A DNA stretch of 64,000 nucleotides. Source: Cercophora sp. LCS_1 (Eukaryota > Ascomycota > Sordariomycetes > Sordariales > Lasiosphaeriaceae). The first letter of the stretch is position 1; each line of letters opens with the position of its first letter. The position numbers were made by a program, and so were the translations under genes. The stretch covers positions 1,426,001 to 1,490,000 of the forward strand of contig JAPZLL010000003.1 of assembly GCA_036250225.1 (NCBI GenBank), written 5' to 3'. Positions 1 to 10,647 of this stretch are shown here, piece by piece. The notes below the pieces were generated by a model. That model had not been told where the DNA came from. It did no database searches and was given only the letters and a program-made list of their open reading frames with translations.

Positions 1-3000
1 CGGCGCTGGGGTCTTGGGTAACCTGGGAATGGCATTTTTGGATATTGGGTTTTGATGCTGTTGGGCGTTTGAGCACCAATTGTATGAATGGGGCGCAACT
101 GAGGCTACGAAATGGAGTGTTGCGGTGACGGCACCGCATAGGTAGTAGCATTTCCATCCACAAACGACTTCTCAATGAGCAAATCTTCTCACCCACATTG
201 TGCATGGCCAAATCCCCCGCCCTCCAGCTTGCTCTCGCCGTGGCGTTGCTTTCATATTGCAGGCTCTTGGTCTCGTGTCCTGTGCGCGCATGCAATAACC
301 CGAAACTATTGGAGCTCCAGGTCTGCAGCCATGCGGGCATCAGCTCGTGAACGAGCAGGAGCTCCTGCATTCCTCCCCCCAAAAGCTACGTGGTTCAACG
401 AGGGCCCGAGAGCAAGTATCGTCGGAGAATAAAACTAGATTGACGCAGTGCGGCATACCGACACGGGACACAACCAAAGGCTGGTTCTCAATGTTGGGGT
501 CGGAATCCCTAACACTCGGCACTCTTTGCTCATGAATTCGTCGGCCATGCATTGGGATACGGCCGGGAAGCGGCAAGATAGCCGAACCACATACTAGTTA
601 GTATCATGAACAACCCAATATAAGTAAGAATAATATTATGATCCAATGCATCCGTCCAGGAGAAAGGACCTCTCCTTGGACCGTGTTCCGCTGGCCGCTA
701 TTCGCTGGCTGCGGCAGGCTACGTGGAGCACTGCGATCATGCATCTCAATCGACTTGGTGTGATCATATCATGATCATGAAGGTGAGGCGGTGAAGCAAC
801 TACTGGGTTACGTGCAGGAGTCTGTCGGTTGATGTGCGGCCGGTTCTTGACCTGCATGATATGAACGAGGGCCGAATTGGGTGAGTCTGGGCGGTTCTCA
901 GGGACGGGTTTGGAGAGGCTCAGCGTCCGGGGATTATACACCAGCGGTGCACCGAGATAGTTCGCCGGAATGGTACGCCCCTGCTCCAGCCAGGCCCAAT
1001 CCTCCCAAGTGCCTTACTGTGATTGGGATTGATGTCTACGTAGAGAGAGGGGCATGCGCAAAAAAGTACAGATCAATGTGTGCACAGCCTCATATCTGCC
1101 GTTGGTTCTGTATCTGGTTGTTATCGTCGTCGATCCTCAAGGGCTCTCTTACATGTAGTTGGCTGGGCAAAGGGCGAGGCGCAGCCGGCCAAAGCAGACC
1201 AGACGCCTTACGTCGAACGATGCTTGAGTGATGCCAAACTGAACACTTGGGTAGTCACATAGTCTGCCCAACCTCCAATAGGTCGTTTCGTTTCCTCTCT
1301 TTGGGGTCTATCGGACTGCCGATCCAGGGTCCTGATACGAAATGCAGGGCGACATCATCGTTCCTGATAAGAAGGCAGGGCAAGCAGGGAAGGTAGCCCC
1401 GCACCGATTGTCACAGGGATTCCGAGGGTCTAAGGGACTTTTTCTGTTTGCGTCAGAGCTGGGGATCATGAAGAGAATTTAGTGTTGTATTTTTTTTTTC
1501 TTGCCTCTACAGTCAAAGCGAGAGATCTCACTTTACTCGGCCCGTGATTTACCGGCCGCGGAGATATCGCAAGCATCTGGCGCCAAGGCAAAGCCCAGGC
1601 ACCCAGGACTCAACGGAGGCTCTGGGCACTTGCGGGGACTGCTGCACCTGTAATGGAAACTGTCATGTCCAATATGTATGTGGTAATACCCAGGTTGAAT
1701 TCCCCTACAATGTGTAACGAGAACAACTCATTATCTCGTTATTGAGAAGTCCTAGATTCGATGCCACCGCGAAAAGCCAACCGCGCGGCCTGCTGGGTGA
1801 GGGACATGACGTACTGACGCAACCTATCTGGTGTGCCCGCCGGAGCTTCAGGACGCGACACAACGCAGTACGGGGTAAAACGACTGAGATAAGGCAGGAA
1901 GAACGGAACGGCGGGCAGCCGAACACAAGCGCGGCGGCATTCGCGTCATTCCCGAGCGGCACCTGGACAAGTCGGTTGAGTCTGACGCCCACCTCAGCTT
2001 CTCGTGAATGGGGAGAACAACCTGAACGGAGCAGAGGTTTTTATTCGATATTCGATATGCCATCAGACCAACTAAGGGCTATTACGCGGGGCCCCTCGAT
2101 ATTATGACCTCACTTTGCATATGTCATGCTGCATTGCCGTTTTGTGCCGCGCCGTCTGTTTTATCCCCATCCATCTCCACTTCCCAGGCCTGGACGTGGA
2201 ACTATCCCACAGTCTCTATAGACTCTCTCCTCCAGTTATATCGTGGGAATTCGTTTCGGAATCATCTCCGTAGCCCCAGTTTGGGCTAAGAATGATGTAG
2301 TCGAGGTAACCTCCATCTTTTCTCGCGAAGCGATGATGAAGCTCTCCACAGGGCGGGGACGTAGGTTCGCAACCACGGGAAACTAAAAACAACTCACGAT
2401 GATGCAGGGTCGTTGAGTCCTAGGAGGGGACCAAAAGTTGAGTGCAAAGCCCTGCAGATAGCAAAGACAAGACAAGACTGCATGCGTCGGAAAAAAACAG
2501 ACACACAACCCTCAGGGCGAGTGCACTGTTCAAAGGGAAACAAGATCCCAAGCCAAACCCGCGATCCTCTCCACTCTCCATGATCGAGATCAACAATACC
2601 CACCCGTCGATTCTCGTTCAGGCTAGGATCGCTGCGAATAACCTCACTTTTTTCGCCGAAAGCAAACAAACGTGCAAAGAAATAAAATAAAAACAAAAGC
2701 CACGTAGAAAGGCTTTCAAGCATTACCACCGAGATGGGGCCGTCCGCTCACCACCAAAACAAAGGGGCAACGACCACAAACTGACAAACACATCCAATTG
2801 GCCGCGGACATTCTACTCCGGCCCTCTTTGTTTGCTGAGGTGCTGCGCTGCGCCAGCAACCACGCGGCATATGGACCGACCACCACCACAATGACAACAC
2901 GCACGAACAAAAACGTCGGATGATACCGAACAAACCAAACCATTGTCCCCCCCTCTCCTATACGCCCCTCCCCTCAACTCTCTCTCTCCCCTTGCCAAGC

Positions 3001-3219
3001 TGAGCCAAGCCCTTCTCCTGCAGTCGCGCCTGCAGCTCGCGGGCGGGCAATCGAATCCAGAAAGGCAAAGAAAACTTGGTTTGGCCTGCATCTTGCATAT
3101 CTCATGGGGGGTGACGTGCTTTTTTTTCTCTCTCTTCCTCCTTTCCCCTCCCATGCAAGTCGTCCATTCTGGACTGTACCAGACCATACCAGACCAATCC
3201 ATACCGTACGCGCAAGCAG

Positions 3220-3268
3220 CGGCAGGCGGCAGGCGGCAGGCAGGCAGGTAGACAGACAGACAGACCAG
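3220..3268. repeat. GGCA/GACA tetranucleotide microsatellite
   Basis: Successive copies of GGCA/GGC then GACA tetranucleotides are visible directly. They form an imperfect simple-sequence repeat in the non-coding interval downstream of PRI2. Confidence 0.8.
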
Positions 3269-3523
3269 CCAGGATAGGACCAGGATACCTAGGCGGGGTA
3301 ATATTTCGCTCTTCTCTTCGCTCTTCGCTTTCGCTCGAGGAATCGCACCGCACCGCAATCGCGCAACGGGACAACCCATGATCGCAAAAGGCGGGGGAGA
3401 AGGGGGCGTGTGGTTGATATCGCAATCACCCGTTAGGAGAAAATTCGCCAAAGCGGAACGAAACCCACGTATTCGTTATCTGCATAAGCGACATGTATTG
3501 TACCTCAACTTCTGTGCTGGTGG

Positions 3524-3555
3524 CACACACACAGAGAGAGAAAGAAAGAGAGAGA
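3524..3555. repeat. (CA)n(GA)n compound microsatellite
   Basis: A CA-dinucleotide run passes straight into GA/GAAA repeats. Nearby are a further AC run (3759-3770) and a 14-base C homopolymer (3818-3831), so this 600-bp stretch is a cluster of simple repeats. Confidence 0.8.
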
Positions 3556-4010
3556 CAAACCACACACCCTTTCCGAAAGCGAAAAGCTGTCTGCACTGAT
3601 GTCTCAACCCCAAACGCCTGGGCATGCATACACCTAAAAAAAAAAAATTGAGAATGAGATGAGAATGAGATGAGAGTAAAAAAAAAGGTCACACATCCCA
3701 TATCCTGCGATTACCCTAGTGATTGGACAGGACAAGTTCCCATGTCTGACTCTATCCAACACACACACACGCACATGCCGGATAGATTGGAACAGACAAA
3801 AGCAAGGCTGCCTGCAACCCCCCCCCCCCCCATTACCACCGACACCACCACCAGACACCAAAAAAGGGGTCCAGGTGATGTTTTCTACGCCTAAACGAGG
3901 CCAATAGTAAGACACGCATGTGCGCCTGCAACACCACAAGACAAAATACGCAGCCTCATCCTTGTGTAAGCAGTCTCACAGCCCGTGATACACACAAGCG
4001 CTACAGAGAA

Positions 4011-5896
4011 TCACCCTTCCATCTTTACATCTCCGCTCTCGTCAGTCGTCTCCTTTTTCACGCCCATATTCTTAAGCAGATAACTCCGCTTGAAATACTC
4101 ATTCGGGTGAACAATCGTCTCGAGCTGCGAAGCAGACATGACGCCGTCGTCTTTGGCGCGTTTTATCTCCTTGCTGTGGACGTGTTCGAATACACTATAG
4201 GAACAGAAGCACATGTCAGTTTGGTTATACGAGGCGGGGAGTCATATGGTAAACGATGCATGCATCCAGGGTCCTGTCTTGTCTTGTCTGGTCGGCTTGT
4301 GTCGTCCGAGGTGTCGGTGAGCTGGTCGGTTCCTCCGGGATGGTATAGGGTGGGTAGGCTAGGCGAAGCTGACGGTTGGGAAACACAGCCGAGGGCCTGG
4401 ACCCCCCTTCCTTCCCTTCGGAGAGACATGTTGGTCCAAGACAAGAATGGGTTGATGAAACATTCTCGGACGGAACCTTGGACGGCAAAAAGAGAAAAAG
4501 GGGGAAAGAGACATATGCGAAAGAGAGACAAAACGTACCGGTTGCACGCCAAATGATACTTTTGCTTGTCCTTGTCCTCCTTGACGCCCTGCAACACGGC
4601 GCGATCCGTTACGCCCGTGGCCTCGAGCAGCGCCGACAGGTTCTCCATGTTGAAATGGCGGTAAGGACACCCGTGAGCTTCTCCCGGCCCAGGGGCGTGC
4701 TCGGTAAGGATCTTTTGGCAGCTGTACGGACTGTATCCGCCGCCGCGTCGGTTCGCATCACCGCCCACATCGCCGTAGACGTGCCGCACGTTGTAGCGGT
4801 ACTCCTTGTTGAACTTGTCGTCGGTGAACTTGCTGAAGCCTTGGCGCCAGAATGTCAGGCACTCGTCCAGGCTTAGCCCGATGCCTTTGAGGAAGAGCGT
4901 GTACTGCAGGCGACCGAAATGCTTGACGTGGGCGTCGCGCCGGAGGGTGCGGTGGATGTGCGTCATGCAGAGCGGGAAGTGTTGCGACAGCTTGTCGATG
5001 TTGCGCGCTGTGATCTCGGCGCCCTCGATGGCGCTGCTGCTGCTGTACCCGGAGTCGGGGGCGACAAAATTCTTGGAGAGGTGGTCGAGGATGGGCGTCA
5101 GGCGGTCGTCTTCGTCGAGACGGGGGAGGGCGCGCGCGGTGAGCTCGAGGGCCCGCTCGAGTTGAGCCGTGAACTCAGTCACCACCAAGCTTTGTTGCTC
5201 CTTGGAGGGCACGTACGCTTTCCCGGCCCGCAAAAAGACCTTTCGCGACTCGACGAGGTCGGGCACGCGCATCCAGTCGACTTTGCAGAAGGATTCCTCG
5301 TCGATAAAGGCGTTCTTCTTCCCCGGGTACATGACGGTTGCTAGTAACTCGGCCGAATACTGTCGTTTCTCCTCATCTGATACCGCTTCCCAGTCGAGAC
5401 TCAGGCTCTGGATGAAAGCAGTGCGATCGCGCGTGTCGTCCGCCTCGAACCGCAAACGAAAGAGCATGGTCTCGGAACGGGCAAAACGCTGGCGTAGCTC
5501 TTTTGTCGAGGCGAAAGCTAGTCGTAGAATGAAATGACTATAGTGGTCCTTCTGGCGTTGGGCGACGTGCAGGGCCGACGGGGCGGTCGAGGCGGGGTTC
5601 GAGTTGAGCGGGAGATATTTCTCGAGGATGGGCTTCATGTGTAGAGCCGTCTCAGGGGGTGATTTGTTGCGGAACGAGCAGGCCTCGAGCTCTGCGAGGA
5701 CGCGCAACCTGTCGATGGCCCATTGTTCAAACTCTTCGAGCTTGATGTCTGCGGTGGGCGGGTCGGTATAAAAGTTGAGGCGATGCGGGTACTGCGCGTC
5801 CTTGTACGTCGCCTCTGCAAACTGTTTTTTGCGGTGGTCAACGGTAGTGATTTGCCGCCGTTTGGGGTCAATTCGGTTGAACTCTTGTCGTCTCAT
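4011..5896 (-). CDS. PRI2: DNA primase large subunit (PRI2/PRIM2)
   Basis: Large regulatory subunit of the DNA polymerase alpha-primase complex, which makes RNA primers for replication in the nucleus. Model: exon 1 5896-4539, intron 4538-4195 (GTACGT donor, CTGAC branch, TATAG acceptor), exon 2 4194-4011, giving 513 aa, the usual length for this family. The four cysteines expected to hold the C-terminal [4Fe-4S] cluster are visible at about C310 (FPLCM), C393 (YSCQKI), C410 (HGCPYRH) and C451 (HLACNR). The splice joins CNR to VFEHVH, restoring the conserved sequence after the last cysteine. Reading through the intron would lose this tail. The 344-bp intron is long for this gene set. The first ATG of the frame is used. 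It diverges from the gene at 6568. Confidence 0.95.
4195..4538 (-). other. 344-bp intron of PRI2
   Basis: The donor is GTACGT, just after the last Fe-S cysteine codon. The acceptor is CTATAG, preceded by an AACTGACAT branch-like site. Splicing keeps frame and gives the expected CNR-VFE junction. Most other coding introns here are 47-97 bp. Confidence 0.85.
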
Positions 5897-6567
5897 GGCT
5901 GCGGTGGTGTTGTGCGAGTTTTGGGCTCCTGGCTCTCCGGGGGAACCGGGACGGATGTGGTTTGGTGTTGGGAACCCTTCTGAAGGCGGGACACGAGAGA
6001 CGCGTTTTCACGCGTTGCCCATTAAACGCGCCCACTGACACGGCACCGTGGTGGGGTCGTTCCAATTGCTGGTCAGGGGTTTGACACTGGTCATGTGCTT
6101 AGGCACGTGTAAGGCTGCCGAGCCGTCATTGCGTCAACGCTGCGCTGTGGGGCGGCTGGCGGGCTGCCGAGATGGGTGCAATCGGGAGCACAAGCCAGGC
6201 TGAGACAACCCTCAACCTACTTTTGGCGTGTCCGAATCAATTGCGCTCCCTTTTGAGTTTGCGCTTTCGGGTCCAATTGGATCGCAGACTTTAGCTTTGC
6301 CGTATTCATCCTTTATGAAAGTTCAAACATCGACAGCGACGACAAACCGCGCTGCATTCCCTGATGCCGTCGACTTTCGCAAGCCCATTCGTTGCTGCAT
6401 CCGTCATCTGCAAGCGCATGCCCGTGTCGCACTCCTCCCTTTCGATATCGCAGTGCCTCGACCTCCAGGCCGATTGCTTGCGCCCTGATTGATTGAGCGC
6501 CGGCCGCGCTCGAGGCCGCTGACTCGCGTCGATTGTTCTTCCCGAGTCCCGGTATTTTGACGACACG
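5897..6567. promoter_or_regulatory. Divergent intergenic region, PRI2 / hypothetical gene
   Basis: About 670 bp separate the start codons of PRI2 (-) and the gene at 6568 (+), so both promoters must lie here. It contains the 17-mer at 6121-6137 that recurs at 14718-14734. No clear TATA box was identified. Confidence 0.5.
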
Positions 6568-7929
6568 ATGGCCTTTATCCAGGACCCCCGTCTCCGCCAG
6601 CGCTGGAACCAGATATCGCAAAATGCCGAGACGGTGACGGAGAATGCGGCTGCGGGCATATGGACATTTCAGCATCGATACATCACGCCGTGTTTAGCTG
6701 GGCTCAGCGACGCCATTGACAGCTGCACCGGCGTGTGCATTGGGGACCGAGAAGAGCGGGCTCGACGGGCGCGGGAACGGGACCGAGGCGCCCGGCGAAC
6801 GAGGGCCGAATACACATTTGACTTTTACGACGACTGGGAGGATGCTGAGGATGAGGGGCAAGACGCGGTCGGCAGCGGCATCCTTGGCGGTTGGGCTGCT
6901 CCCCGCGCAGAGGATTGGGATCGGCTATTGGCAGGGACAGGCGGACGTGGGAGACGAGGGACCGGGGCCGCGGGCGATGTGGTGGACCAACCGAGACGAA
7001 AACGAGGGATGAGTTATGGTACAAGAGGGCCCAGAAAGGCATCAACTACGGAAGACCCAAATGTCATCCCCCGAACGGCGCCTTTGGGATTTCTCGGACG
7101 ATTACCGTTCCAAATAGGGGGGACGTTACGATACAAGCCATCGGCAGCGAATCTACAAGACCATCCTGGGGCTGATCACCCAGACACACATGCAACCGGG
7201 GAGCATGGAGAGGATGAGCCACTGCTCGGGACAAGCGACGATGAGGGCGATGGGCCCCGCAGGCGATCACCCCAGTCTAGGGCACGGAGTAATACTGCGG
7301 GGTCGGGAGACACATCGAGCTCGTACCGATCACGGGGCGACCTGTTTCCAAGCGACGGTGAGGGCGAGGAAGACGCCGTGCCGCTGGACGACGAGTTCGC
7401 CATGGTTCTGGACCGAGTAGACGACCGGGGCAGCACCAAGACACGAAGCAGCAAGGGGAAATACCCTGCGGATAAATATGGCATGTCGCGAACGGTGTCG
7501 AGAACAACAATAGATTCGACGCACTCGCGGGACTCGACAAAAGGGACGAACGGTAATATCTCAACGTCCCCGTTTCCTGCGTACGACGACCACGGCCTGA
7601 TGACTCCATCCATGGAAGATCTCCAGCGGGAGGAGGAGCAGGCCGAGAGGGAAGAGGCCGAGGAGATTGAGCGGAGAAGACGGGCGGCGTCGCAGCTGGC
7701 GCAGCGGAAGGGGCTGACCAAGGACGACGAACAGATGGACGAGTCTGTGCCTGAGCCCAAGACACCAATCACGGAAGAAATCCACGTCGAAGTCGACGAG
7801 CAGTTGGCAGCCCCGCAACAGAACGGCAAGGTGGAAGAGCCGAAGCCACCGTTAGTGTCGGCGCCGGCCATTGTTCCAGCTGAGGAGGAAGGACACTTTG
7901 TGCCAGCGCGACTTCCTCACTTTCGGTAG
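6568..7929 (+). CDS. Conserved-looking fungal hypothetical protein, acidic and disordered
   Basis: Single-exon frame of 453 aa starting at the first ATG. I do not recognise a family. The N-terminal 75 residues (MAFIQDPRLRQRW..., then a hydrophobic Cys-containing stretch ending SCTGVCIGD) look folded or membrane-associated. The rest is low complexity: an acidic patch near 80-100 (YTFDFYDDWEDAEDE), basic patches, a folded-looking GFLGRLPFQIGGTLRYKPS segment near 175-195, Ser/Asp/Glu-rich linkers, and a charged helical stretch near 350-380 (EEEQAEREEAEEIERRRR) that could form a coiled coil. G/C-rich third positions and the unbroken length support a real gene. It diverges from PRI2. No function is proposed. 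Confidence 0.8.
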   Translation: MAFIQDPRLRQRWNQISQNAETVTENAAAGIWTFQHRYITPCLAGLSDAIDSCTGVCIGDREERARRARERDRGARRTRAEYTFDFYDDWEDAEDEGQDAVGSGILGGWAAPRAEDWDRLLAGTGGRGRRGTGAAGDVVDQPRRKRGMSYGTRGPRKASTTEDPNVIPRTAPLGFLGRLPFQIGGTLRYKPSAANLQDHPGADHPDTHATGEHGEDEPLLGTSDDEGDGPRRRSPQSRARSNTAGSGDTSSSYRSRGDLFPSDGEGEEDAVPLDDEFAMVLDRVDDRGSTKTRSSKGKYPADKYGMSRTVSRTTIDSTHSRDSTKGTNGNISTSPFPAYDDHGLMTPSMEDLQREEEQAEREEAEEIERRRRAASQLAQRKGLTKDDEQMDESVPEPKTPITEEIHVEVDEQLAAPQQNGKVEEPKPPLVSAPAIVPAEEEGHFVPARLPHFR

Positions 7930-8421
7930 TGGTTTCCAGGCGTTTATACGGAACGAATATCATGACGGTGTTGGATGAGTGACGAGGCATCGCATTAAAA
8001 GGGACACACTGTATTATTCTATCGGTCTGCAGAGAACAGACGGCGTTACGACAGAAGTGTACGATAGACACGCAAATAATACAGGCAGGAATCAAGACAA
8101 TGGGAGTGGTTCCCAGCGGCTTCCAGTGGTTCCCGATGGCACGGGACAGCTGCATTCCATTGGCAGGGGGATGATGCGTGCCTCGGCTGCCCCGTCTTTC
8201 CCCGCATCTCCGCCTCCCCCGGATCCCCAAGTTTTCCCCACAACGGGGCGATCCCGCGCGGAGGACTAACAAGCGACGACCTCAGCGAGGAAGTCCAAGC
8301 TCAGTCGTTGTGTATAATAGAACTTTTCACTCCTGTCCATATTCTTTCCTCTCAGTCCATATTCTCTTTTTCCTCAGTCCATCAATTGATTGCATTCCAT
8401 CCCTCCCTCCCGTCATCCAAA
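7930..8421. promoter_or_regulatory. Intergenic region with TATA-like site before the nitronate monooxygenase
   Basis: This holds the 3' UTR of the 6568-7929 gene and the promoter of the next. TATAATA at 8313-8319 lies about 100 bp before the ATG and is followed by a C/T-rich leader, a typical fungal core-promoter layout. Confidence 0.4.
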
Positions 8422-9480
8422 ATGGCACCCCAAGGCCCAATCTCCACCCCCCTGACTGCCCTCCTGGGCATCAAACACCCCATCCTCCTGGCCGGCATGG
8501 CCCGCACCTCGGGGGCCCCCCTCGCCGCCGCCGTCTCCAACGCAGGCGGCCTCGGCGTCATCGGCGGCTTCATGTACACGCCCTCCCAACTGCGCGCCAT
8601 CGTCGCCGAGCTCAAATCCTTGCTCAAAGATCCATCGCTCCCCTTTGGCATCGACCTGGCTCTCCCGCAAGTCGGCGGCTCCGCCCGCAAAACCAACCAC
8701 GACTACACGGGCGGCAAGCTCGACGAGCTGATCGACATCACCATTGCCTCTGGCGCCAAACTGTTTGTGTCGGCGGTTGGCGTACCCCCGCAGCATGTTG
8801 TCGACAAGTTGCATGCTGCCGGGATTTTGGTCATGAACATGGTTGGTCATCCCAAACACGCTGTCAAGGCGCTGGATCGGGGTGTGGACATTGTTTGCGC
8901 CCAGGGCGGTGAGGGGGGCGGACATACGGGGGACGTGGCGAACAGCGTGTTGATCCCCGCCGTCGTCGATGTTGCGAGACGATACAAACCCAAGATGCTG
9001 AAGGGGCAGGATGCCATGGTCGTGGCGGCGGGCGGGATTGCTAACGGACGTGGCCTGGCGAGTTCGCTCATGCAGGGCGCTGTGGGGGTTTGGGTCGGCA
9101 CCCGGTTTGTCGCGGCTGCCGAGGCGGGGTGTTCGGAGGAGCACAAGGAGGCTGTCGTCAGCTGCGGGTTCGAAGGGACCGAGAGGACGTTGGTCATCAG
9201 CGGGCGGCCGTTGAGGATGAAGACGAACGCGTACATTCGGGATTGGCATAGCAGGATGGAGGAGATCAAGGAGTTGACGGGCAAGGGGATTGTTCCCCTT
9301 GAGCATGATTTGGACGAGGGACGCGAGGTTGATCCGCCGCACTTGATGGGCCAGGTTGCGGGTTTGATCCAGAAGATTCAGCCGGCGGGGGAGATTGTGG
9401 ACGAGATGGTTGCTGAGGCGGTGGAGATGCTCAAGGTGGGCACTTCGTATTTGACCGTGACGAGGGATACCAAGTTGTAA
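8422..9480 (+). CDS. Nitronate monooxygenase (2-nitropropane dioxygenase family)
   Basis: FMN-dependent TIM-barrel enzyme of 352 aa that oxidises alkyl nitronates such as propionate 3-nitronate. Visible family features: HPILLAGMA near residue 19, the SNAGGLGVIGG glycine motif at 39-49, the AQGGEGGGHTG loop at 160-170 with the candidate catalytic base H168, AAGGIANGRG at 202-211, and GVWVGTRF at 222-229. The frame stays open upstream to 8308, but ATG 8422 is the first to align with the family N-terminus, and its CCAAAATGG context is good. There are no introns. It converges with the 2EXR gene. Family members are also annotated as enoyl reductase or NAD(P)H:quinone reductase-like, so the physiological substrate is unknown. 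Confidence 0.93.
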   Translation: MAPQGPISTPLTALLGIKHPILLAGMARTSGAPLAAAVSNAGGLGVIGGFMYTPSQLRAIVAELKSLLKDPSLPFGIDLALPQVGGSARKTNHDYTGGKLDELIDITIASGAKLFVSAVGVPPQHVVDKLHAAGILVMNMVGHPKHAVKALDRGVDIVCAQGGEGGGHTGDVANSVLIPAVVDVARRYKPKMLKGQDAMVVAAGGIANGRGLASSLMQGAVGVWVGTRFVAAAEAGCSEEHKEAVVSCGFEGTERTLVISGRPLRMKTNAYIRDWHSRMEEIKELTGKGIVPLEHDLDEGREVDPPHLMGQVAGLIQKIQPAGEIVDEMVAEAVEMLKVGTSYLTVTRDTKL

Positions 9481-9780
9481 AAAGGCGTGGGCCTGTTTGT
9501 TTCTATCTAAGCTATCTGGTGGTTTTCTTTTTTTGCTTCTTTTTAGGATTTGTGTAGGAGATTGACCACCAAATGGTAGACGGTACATTAGGTGTATGTT
9601 AGAAACATTCTGTGGTTGCTCGTAACCGTAACAGTCGTCGAAAGGGGTTGACGTCATAAATGACAAAGGAGAGACATGAAAGGATATTAAAGATAAAAGA
9701 AAAGCCAAAAGAAGCAAATGTGCTATCGTATCGTCATCATCATCATCATCACCATCATCGGTGTTGTGTCGCTGTGCACC

Positions 9781-10647
9781 TTACTCCTCGATTCCCTTCT
9801 CCTGGACCAACAGGGATCTCGAAACCAGCTCACCAGATGTCTCGGCATCGCCACCGTATCCCCATTTCGCACCGCCACGCTTGATCTGCCACTGGACCCA
9901 GTGGTTCCAGTCCAGCCGCGCGACCCTCGGGACGACGCCGTTGCTCCAGAGGGCCGAGTCGACCAGCAAGACCTCTTGGACGTTGTCGAGCGCTGATATC
10001 TGCCGCATGCTGAAGAAGGACGGGGCCGTTGCGTTGGCGAGACACAGGCTCGTGACTTCCTTGAGATCGTCGGTAAGTCGCCACAGGTTCCGCCCGACCG
10101 GGCTCTGCATCAGCTCGTCCGACAGGCCGACCACGTCGCGCTGGAAGTCGACGTAGATGCGTGGTTGGCTGTTGCCGGGCGCAAGGCCGAGACGGTAGTG
10201 CTTGAGCGCCATGGCCCTGGCCTCGCTGTTGACGTGCAAAATGGTAGGGATCTTGGCGCTGCATGTCCACACGTTGACGCTGTTGGACCGGCTGCGCCTT
10301 TTGGTCGGGGTCGGGAAAAGGGGCGCAACACAAGTGCTCAGAGATGGAGGGCGTGATGGTGATCCGGGGACTTGCAGCATCAGCGCACGTGGTCCCGGGA
10401 GTGCCTCTTCCCAAATCTGCTGCCGAATCTCGGGAGGAAGGCGACCAAACTGGGGGAACGTCGTGGCAACCGGCTTCTGGGCGATGAGGCGTCGTTCCTC
10501 GGCTGCTTCGATGGATGCTTCCTGGGCAAGTCGGGTGTAGCGCCGTAGACGGGTGCTGAACCAACCGACAAGAATAGTTATCTTGATGACGAGCTGCAGG
10601 ATGTACGAGTGACTGTCATGCTCTGAACAATGGCCATCAGAGAGCAT
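9781..10647 (-). CDS. 2EXR (F-box-like) domain protein
   Basis: Protein of 288 aa from ATG 10647. The frame remains open upstream to 10779, but only through a TTG. A possible membrane-proximal helix near 15-31 (ILQLVIKITILVGWF) precedes a charged linear stretch. The family signature follows at about 64-90: FPQFGRLPPEIRQQIWEEALPGPR, an F-box-like leucine/proline motif. Further on comes PTILHVNSEARAMALKHY, also typical of fungal 2EXR proteins, then YVDFQRDVVG. This family is greatly expanded in Pezizomycotina and its function is unknown. The 5' end could be incomplete if an upstream exon exists. It converges with the nitronate monooxygenase, about 300 bp between stop codons. Confidence 0.8.
   Translation of the reverse strand: MLSDGHCSEHDSHSYILQLVIKITILVGWFSTRLRRYTRLAQEASIEAAEERRLIAQKPVATTFPQFGRLPPEIRQQIWEEALPGPRALMLQVPGSPSRPPSLSTCVAPLFPTPTKRRSRSNSVNVWTCSAKIPTILHVNSEARAMALKHYRLGLAPGNSQPRIYVDFQRDVVGLSDELMQSPVGRNLWRLTDDLKEVTSLCLANATAPSFFSMRQISALDNVQEVLLVDSALWSNGVVPRVARLDWNHWVQWQIKRGGAKWGYGGDAETSGELVSRSLLVQEKGIEE

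Larger units (their letters stand above)
1..4010. other. Gene-free 5' interval with simple repeats
   Basis: No open frame here shows a recognisable domain, consistent codon bias or convincing splice signals. From about 2.4 kb onward the DNA is rich in homopurine/homopyrimidine runs and microsatellites, which create the longer apparent frames such as a 212-codon minus-strand one at 2813-3451. The last few hundred bases before 4011 should include the PRI2 3' UTR. A gene whose body lies to the left of the window could still have its end here. Confidence 0.5.

Noticed and set aside
2813..3451. 212-codon minus-strand frame
   Set aside because: Runs through microsatellites and Lys/Arg/Pro-rich simple sequence; no plausible fold or homologous motif.
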